Source: Deltaproteobacteria bacterium (GTDB lineage: Bacteria > Desulfobacterota > DSM-4660 > Desulfatiglandales > Desulfatiglandaceae). From it: a stretch of 8,959 nt of DNA. This document shows, piece after piece, positions 6,072 to 8,959 of this stretch (positions are counted from its first letter, which is position 1; every line of letters starts with the position of its first letter). Made by a program: the position numbers and the translations under genes. The stretch is from positions 1-8,959 of the forward strand of contig JAFDJF010000043.1 in the NCBI GenBank assembly GCA_019307645.1, in the 5' to 3' direction. Under the pieces are notes generated by a model. It was not told where the DNA came from. It saw only the letters and a program-made list of their open reading frames with translations, and made no database searches.

Positions 6072-6881
6072 TTATATCTCACCAAGCAACTCTTCCTTTT
6101 TCTTCTTGTATTCCTCTTCAGTAATCAGATCGTTATCAAAGAGTTCTTTAAGGATTTTCATTCGATCTACCAGGCTTTTCTTTTCAATCTTTGCGGGTTT
6201 TACAGGTTCCTTTGCTTTGGCATGAGTTCCTTTTTCTGGATTTAACAGGGCAGCGACGTCAATAATGACCCAATTATCATGAGGCTTGCCTAAAAACCGC
6301 ATACCGGGATCCACCGGTGGGGCTGACATCTCCTCGGTAAAATTGATACGCTTGAATTCCAGAGAAAAACGTTCACGTGGATCGCCACGCCGCGGACAGT
6401 TCTTTTTGCTTATCTCGAACTTCAGGTTCAACAGTACCACATGGAGTTTCCCGTCTTTCTTAAATATATATCCGTCGGTAAAGAGAGGAACAGCATCAAC
6501 TGCGTCTCGACTCTGCACGGTGGAAGCGAAATTAACCCATTCATTGGGAGAGGCATCTTGCAGTGCGCGGGATATTTGTCCGGAAAGTTTTTCGAGTTCA
6601 GATTCGAAAAAAACGTCGTGATTTCCGCGCCAATTAAAAAAAAATGACTTTGAATAACGGAGTTGCCCGAATATCCTGGAAACCTCTTCGGCGGTTAACT
6701 GTACAGGGTGTTCAAAGTTCTGAGCGATAACATTATCGTTTCCGTCCGATTCATACATAAGGAACACGTGATCGTGTCTGCTCTCGTAAACAACTTTGTG
6801 TTGAAGCACCGTCTCAGACCACCCGCCCACCGGTAAAGCCACAACAATTGAGATAATCAGAAAAATTATTAATCTTTTCAT
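6072..6881 (-). CDS. Secreted or periplasmic protein of unknown function with C-terminal SHOCT domain
   Basis: I do not recognise the main body of this 269-residue protein. Seen: a Sec-type signal peptide at 1-22 (basic MKR, hydrophobic core, likely cleavage near GGWS-E), with no lipobox cysteine. A mixed alpha/beta region of about 200 residues follows, with a single cysteine (C162). A lysine/proline-rich linker covers about 215-235. The C-terminal SHOCT-type module (about 236-268) contains MKILKELFDNDLITEEEYKKKK. SHOCT modules are common at protein C termini and are thought to help oligomerisation. It is probably exported and perhaps envelope-associated. The ATG at 6881 gives the signal peptide directly and follows a GGGG-type ribosome site about 9 nt upstream. 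It lies 100 bp after pgeF on the same strand and could be cotranscribed with it. Its stop codon touches the palindromic element downstream, but the C terminus looks complete. Confidence 0.85.
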   Translation of the reverse strand: MKRLIIFLIISIVVALPVGGWSETVLQHKVVYESRHDHVFLMYESDGNDNVIAQNFEHPVQLTAEEVSRIFGQLRYSKSFFFNWRGNHDVFFESELEKLSGQISRALQDASPNEWVNFASTVQSRDAVDAVPLFTDGYIFKKDGKLHVVLLNLKFEISKKNCPRRGDPRERFSLEFKRINFTEEMSAPPVDPGMRFLGKPHDNWVIIDVAALLNPEKGTHAKAKEPVKPAKIEKKSLVDRMKILKELFDNDLITEEEYKKKKEELLGEI

Positions 6882-6981
6882 GCCTGAAATCCCCTTTTAA
6901 ACGTTTATTTCTGTTTTACCAGACTGCCATCCCCCAATTTGATAATTCATGCCCATCATAAACCCTGACACAACCATCATC

Positions 6982-7845
6982 TTACCGCAGCATGACAACC
7001 GTCCCAAACCGCCCGGTCTTCCCCTCGCCACGGTAGGAATAGAATAAATCTGTCCTGCAGCGGGTGCAGATCCCGGCAACCTCAATATTGTCTTCCCGGA
7101 GCCCCGCCCTCTGAAGCTGCCAACAACTGGCAGCCCAAAGATCAAAGTGGTTTTCCTGAACCATAAAACGTTCAAATACTTCAGGAAAAATATCTTTATA
7201 GCTGACAAATTCTGAGCAGCAGGGGCCAAGAGAAGGACCGATAGCAGCCAGCAGGTCTGATTTTTCACAGCCAAATTCCTCTTTCATCCGTACCACGACA
7301 CGCCTCAGGATATTCTTTACATTCCCCCGCCAGCCACAATGAACATTGGCAACCACATTTCGATTCGGGTCATAGATGATAGTCCCCTGGCAATCAGCCT
7401 GCTTCACCAAAAGGGCAATCCCCGGTACGTCTGTTATCATGGCGTCCGCAGATGAGGCTTCATTGTATTCCGCAGACTTGTTTTGACCCAGGACAAGAAT
7501 GCCATCGCCATGAGACTGCTTCATGTGCACAATGTCTTTTGCCTTAATGACGTTTCGGATTTTTCTTATGTTTTCTGCTACATTCTCCTGCCGGTCACCT
7601 ACTGAATAACTTATGTTCAGCGTGTTAAAAGGAGGATTGCTGACACCACCATGCCGGGTAAAAATTCCGTGCATGAGTTGCCGGCGCGAGGAAAGCCTCG
7701 GGAACTGGAAAAAGGGGATCTCTTGTCGGACTGATTTTAAATCAAGTAGACTTGAGTTGCGCATTTTTGAGAAAAAGACAGGTAAGAAGAGACTGATTGG
7801 AGGGCCTGTCAAAGTCCTTGGTCGTGCATCCTCAATCAACCACAT
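6982..7845 (-). CDS. pgeF: PgeF/YfiH family protein (peptidoglycan editing factor, polyphenol oxidase-like)
   Basis: This is a YfiH/CNF1-like cytoplasmic enzyme. Family members use a Zn/Cu-binding His-Cys-His site; they have been reported as laccase-like oxidases, purine nucleoside phosphorylases/deaminases, and as a factor removing wrong amino acids from peptidoglycan precursors. Seen: HGIFTRHGGVS (59-69), QSHGD with His112, KQADCQ with Cys152, ANVHCGWRG with His169, AIGPSLGPCC (201-210), and the family C terminus LFYSYRGEGKTGR. The site is complete. The start is uncertain. The longest frame (287 residues) starts at 7845, but its first 27 residues do not look like the family. Starting at the ATG at 7764 gives about 260 residues, the usual length, though neither start has a good ribosome site. 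The gene lies directly downstream of the SRP RNA on the same strand. Confidence 0.94.
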   Translation of the reverse strand: MWLIEDARPRTLTGPPISLFLPVFFSKMRNSSLLDLKSVRQEIPFFQFPRLSSRRQLMHGIFTRHGGVSNPPFNTLNISYSVGDRQENVAENIRKIRNVIKAKDIVHMKQSHGDGILVLGQNKSAEYNEASSADAMITDVPGIALLVKQADCQGTIIYDPNRNVVANVHCGWRGNVKNILRRVVVRMKEEFGCEKSDLLAAIGPSLGPCCSEFVSYKDIFPEVFERFMVQENHFDLWAASCWQLQRAGLREDNIEVAGICTRCRTDLFYSYRGEGKTGRFGTVVMLR

Positions 7846-7867
7846 GACAGAGAAAATTCAGCCACCT

Positions 7868-8090
7868 GGAGGGAAGAGTTAGATTCCGCCACGACACATG
7901 CTTTCTTAGTTACCGCTGCTTCCTCCCGGACCTGACGGGGTTCGTAAGTGCCTGTTACGTGGGGTCCAAATCGTCTCCAAGGTACTGAAAAAGAACCCTG
8001 ATCAAGGATCTCATGATGGACGTTCAACCCCGCATAAGCGGATTTCGGGTTACAGGGCACCGCTAGCTCCCCGTCTAGCACGACCAAGGT
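7868..8090 (-). ncRNA. ffs: Signal recognition particle RNA, large (Alu-domain) type
   Basis: This is the RNA core of the SRP, which with Ffh targets nascent membrane and secreted proteins. Seen on the minus strand: the universal helix-8 block at 7936-7915 (GUCAGGUCCGGGAGGAAGCA followed by GC), with a GGGA tetraloop in place of the usual GGAA. About 130 nt upstream is an Alu domain (8084-8030) that closely resembles my recollection of Bacillus subtilis scRNA: GUGCUAG, GGGGAG, UAGCGGUGCCCUGU, then AAUCCGC. Helix 5 is supported by CCACG/CGUGG pairing around helix 8. The ends are approximate (plus or minus 15 nt) because no promoter or terminator marks them. It lies between hup and pgeF on the same strand, so it may be processed from a longer transcript. 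A minus-strand ORF that crosses it (7836-8087) is spurious. Confidence 0.92.
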
Positions 8091-8109
8091 TTTTCACGCA
8101 GGTTTTTCA
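8087..8109. repeat. Tandem 10-nt direct repeat at the 5' edge of the SRP RNA
   Basis: AGGTTTTTCA occurs at 8087-8096 and again at 8100-8109, a 13-bp period. It lies where the SRP RNA should start. It could be a processing or promoter-related feature or simply chance. Confidence 0.4.
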
Positions 8110-8143
8110 GTAGCCGCCAGAGGAAAACTGGAGCTAAATGAGA

Positions 8144-8422
8144 TTAACCGATATCCACTCTTTCCTTGAGTTCTTTCCCCACCTTGAAAAAGGGTAGTTT
8201 TTTGGGTGATACCTCGATTATTTCCCCTGTCTTGGGATTTCTACCCTTATAACCGTCGTATGCTTTCACCTTAAAGCTACCCAGCCCTCTGATCTCCATC
8301 CTTTCTCCCTTGATAAGGGCCTTTTCCATCTCCCCAAAGACTGTATTTACCACTTCTTCGGCCTTTTTCAAAGGTAACCCCTCAGCTTTGGCGAGAGCCT
8401 CTGTCAATTGAGATTTATTCAT
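8144..8422 (-). CDS. HU/IHF-family nucleoid DNA-binding protein
   Basis: This 92-residue dimeric DNA-bending protein helps nucleoid compaction, replication, recombination and transcription. Seen: the helical N terminus MNKSQLTEALAKAEGL, the dimer core around residues 20-45, the signature GLGSFKVKAYDGYKGRNPKTG (46-66) with the beta-arm R-N-P that intercalates at the DNA kink, and the closing PFFKVGKELKERV. It is full length. The sequence does not cleanly separate HU from an IHF subunit, so no symbol is given. The start at 8422 has an excellent ribosome site (GGAAGGAG, about 5 nt upstream). It is first in a minus-strand run hup, SRP RNA, pgeF. A promoter is predicted at 8482-8510, and IHF/HU-like proteins act at sigma54 promoters such as those the NtrC-type regulator in this window would serve (context only). 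Confidence 0.96.
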   Translation of the reverse strand: MNKSQLTEALAKAEGLPLKKAEEVVNTVFGEMEKALIKGERMEIRGLGSFKVKAYDGYKGRNPKTGEIIEVSPKKLPFFKVGKELKERVDIG

Positions 8423-8453
8423 AGCACTCCTTCCTTTACTCTATGGAATGATT

Positions 8454-8510
8454 AATAACGGTTATTCAAGCTGATTATAGAAAAATAACGGATCAGATTT
8501 CGCAAGTCAA
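8454..8510 (-). promoter_or_regulatory. Promoter and possible operators of hup
   Basis: On the minus strand TTGACT (8510-8505) is followed after 17 bp by TATTTT (8487-8482), with a perfect TATAAT (8479-8474) just beyond as an alternative -10. Downstream lies a 13-bp palindrome AATAAC-G-GTTATT (8454-8466). AATAACGG occurs twice (8454-8461 and 8484-8491), exactly 30 bp or about three helical turns apart, overlapping the promoter. These could bind a regulator, possibly HU itself; that role is inferred. Confidence 0.5.
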
Positions 8511-8550
8511 GAGCAAATGATTAAAAACTTATTGAATTTATGCCCCATTG

Positions 8551-8732
8551 AGGGACGCGGGGGAAAATAATCGTTTCAAGTAGCGCCTGGATTTAGGTTG
8601 ATTTTGTTCGATCGCAAATTTCAAAAGGTGAAGGAATAGTGAACTATTTCAAAGTGTTTGGAATTTGGGATCGGACAAAAGCAGCCTGAAGCAGGGATGC
8701 TAATTGGGATGATTATTTTTTTCCGCGTCCCT
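8551..8732. mobile_element. 182-bp hairpin-forming MITE-like element
   Basis: The terminal 22 bp (8551-8572 and 8711-8732) are inverted repeats identical at 19 of 22 positions, starting AGGGACGCGG. The three differences are G/A changes that still allow G-U pairing. Pairing resumes inside: TTTTGTTCGATC (8602-8613) and the following AAATT region match 8661-8681 with few mismatches. The apex is GGAATAGT (8633-8640) / ACTATTTC (8643-8650), so the element is one long near-palindrome. There is no flanking direct repeat and no ORF. Ends reading AGGGACG, and the absence of a target duplication, recall non-autonomous relatives of IS200-like/REP-associated transposase elements (from memory, not searched). 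Confidence 0.7.
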
Positions 8733-8959
8733 AAGGCGGATATCCGGCTTTTAATGGCCATGAGCGTTAAAAACGACCCGGGAACCGGGCATGATCGTCG
8801 CTGACAGAGTCAGCGTAGCCCCTTGAAGGAAATATAGGAACAAGACTGCACCTCTAGAAAAATGTGGCTTCTCAATTCAGCGAGTTCTGTTATCATAAGA
8901 TATTTCAGAATAATTTCAATCGATTTATATTTCAGGAACCTTGGAAGAACATAAGAATA
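8733..8959. other. Gene-free right end with short hairpins
   Basis: No ORF with gene character is seen on either strand. The stretch contains a 10-bp palindrome CGGATATCCG (8737-8746), a stem CCCGG/CCGGG (8777-8781 with 8785-8789) and a 7-bp stem CGCTGAC/GTCAGCG (8799-8805 with 8809-8815, loop AGA). The last 140 bases are AT-rich and may be the promoter region of a gene beyond the window. Confidence 0.4.

Noticed and set aside
5865..6245. Plus-strand ORF of 126 codons
   Set aside because: It runs through the palindromic element and then antisense over the SHOCT-protein gene; there is no ribosome site and no recognisable domain.
6897..6980. Minus-strand 27-codon ORF starting one base after the pgeF stop
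   Set aside because: It is tightly spaced, but there is no clear ribosome site and the methionine-rich peptide shows no family signal; chance is likely.
7836..8087. Minus-strand ORF of 83 codons
   Set aside because: It lies almost wholly over the SRP RNA, whose conserved blocks explain the sequence; the protein has no family character.

Overview
The window looks like chromosomal DNA of a moderate-GC Gram-negative bacterium, most likely a member of the Desulfobacterota (former Deltaproteobacteria). The NtrC-type two-component pair, the PurD, PgeF, S21 and HU/IHF proteins and the uncharacterised radical SAM protein fit that group. This placement is an inference from gene content and protein character, not from a database search. 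Housekeeping genes are separated by unusually rich intergenic DNA that carries at least two RNA genes or leaders and three inverted-repeat elements.

Layout. Positions 1-1891 (minus strand) hold a membrane sensor kinase followed by its NtrC-type response regulator, which runs off the left edge. Diverging from the kinase is a radical SAM protein of unknown function (2040-3329, plus). It converges almost end to end with purD (3339-4631, minus). purD has a strong sigma70-type promoter about 320 bp upstream. A 222-bp MITE-like element with 10-bp terminal inverted repeats and a flanking 6-bp direct repeat sits in the purD leader.

Next come a hairpin and rpsU (5121-5306, minus). Upstream of rpsU is a transcription unit of about 330 nt (5395-5724, minus) with a near-consensus promoter and a clear intrinsic terminator. 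It contains a nested stem-loop domain and a perfect Shine-Dalgarno sequence in front of a four-codon ORF. I read it as an unassigned structured RNA or an attenuated rpsU leader, and it is the best candidate here for something undescribed. Between it and the next gene lies a second, palindromic element (5896-6068) that abuts the stop codon of a secreted SHOCT-domain protein (6072-6881, minus).

The right third, all minus strand, runs hup (8144-8422), then a large Alu-domain-containing SRP RNA (about 7868-8090), then pgeF (6982-7845), then the SHOCT protein gene. Upstream of hup are a promoter, a third 182-bp hairpin-forming element (8551-8732) with 22-nt near-perfect terminal inverted repeats, and a gene-free tail with small hairpins.

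Functionally the window mixes signalling (kinase/regulator), purine synthesis (PurD), translation and protein export (S21, SRP RNA), nucleoid organisation (HU/IHF) and metabolite repair or nucleoside metabolism (PgeF). No defence system, CRISPR array, prophage or tRNA was recognised.
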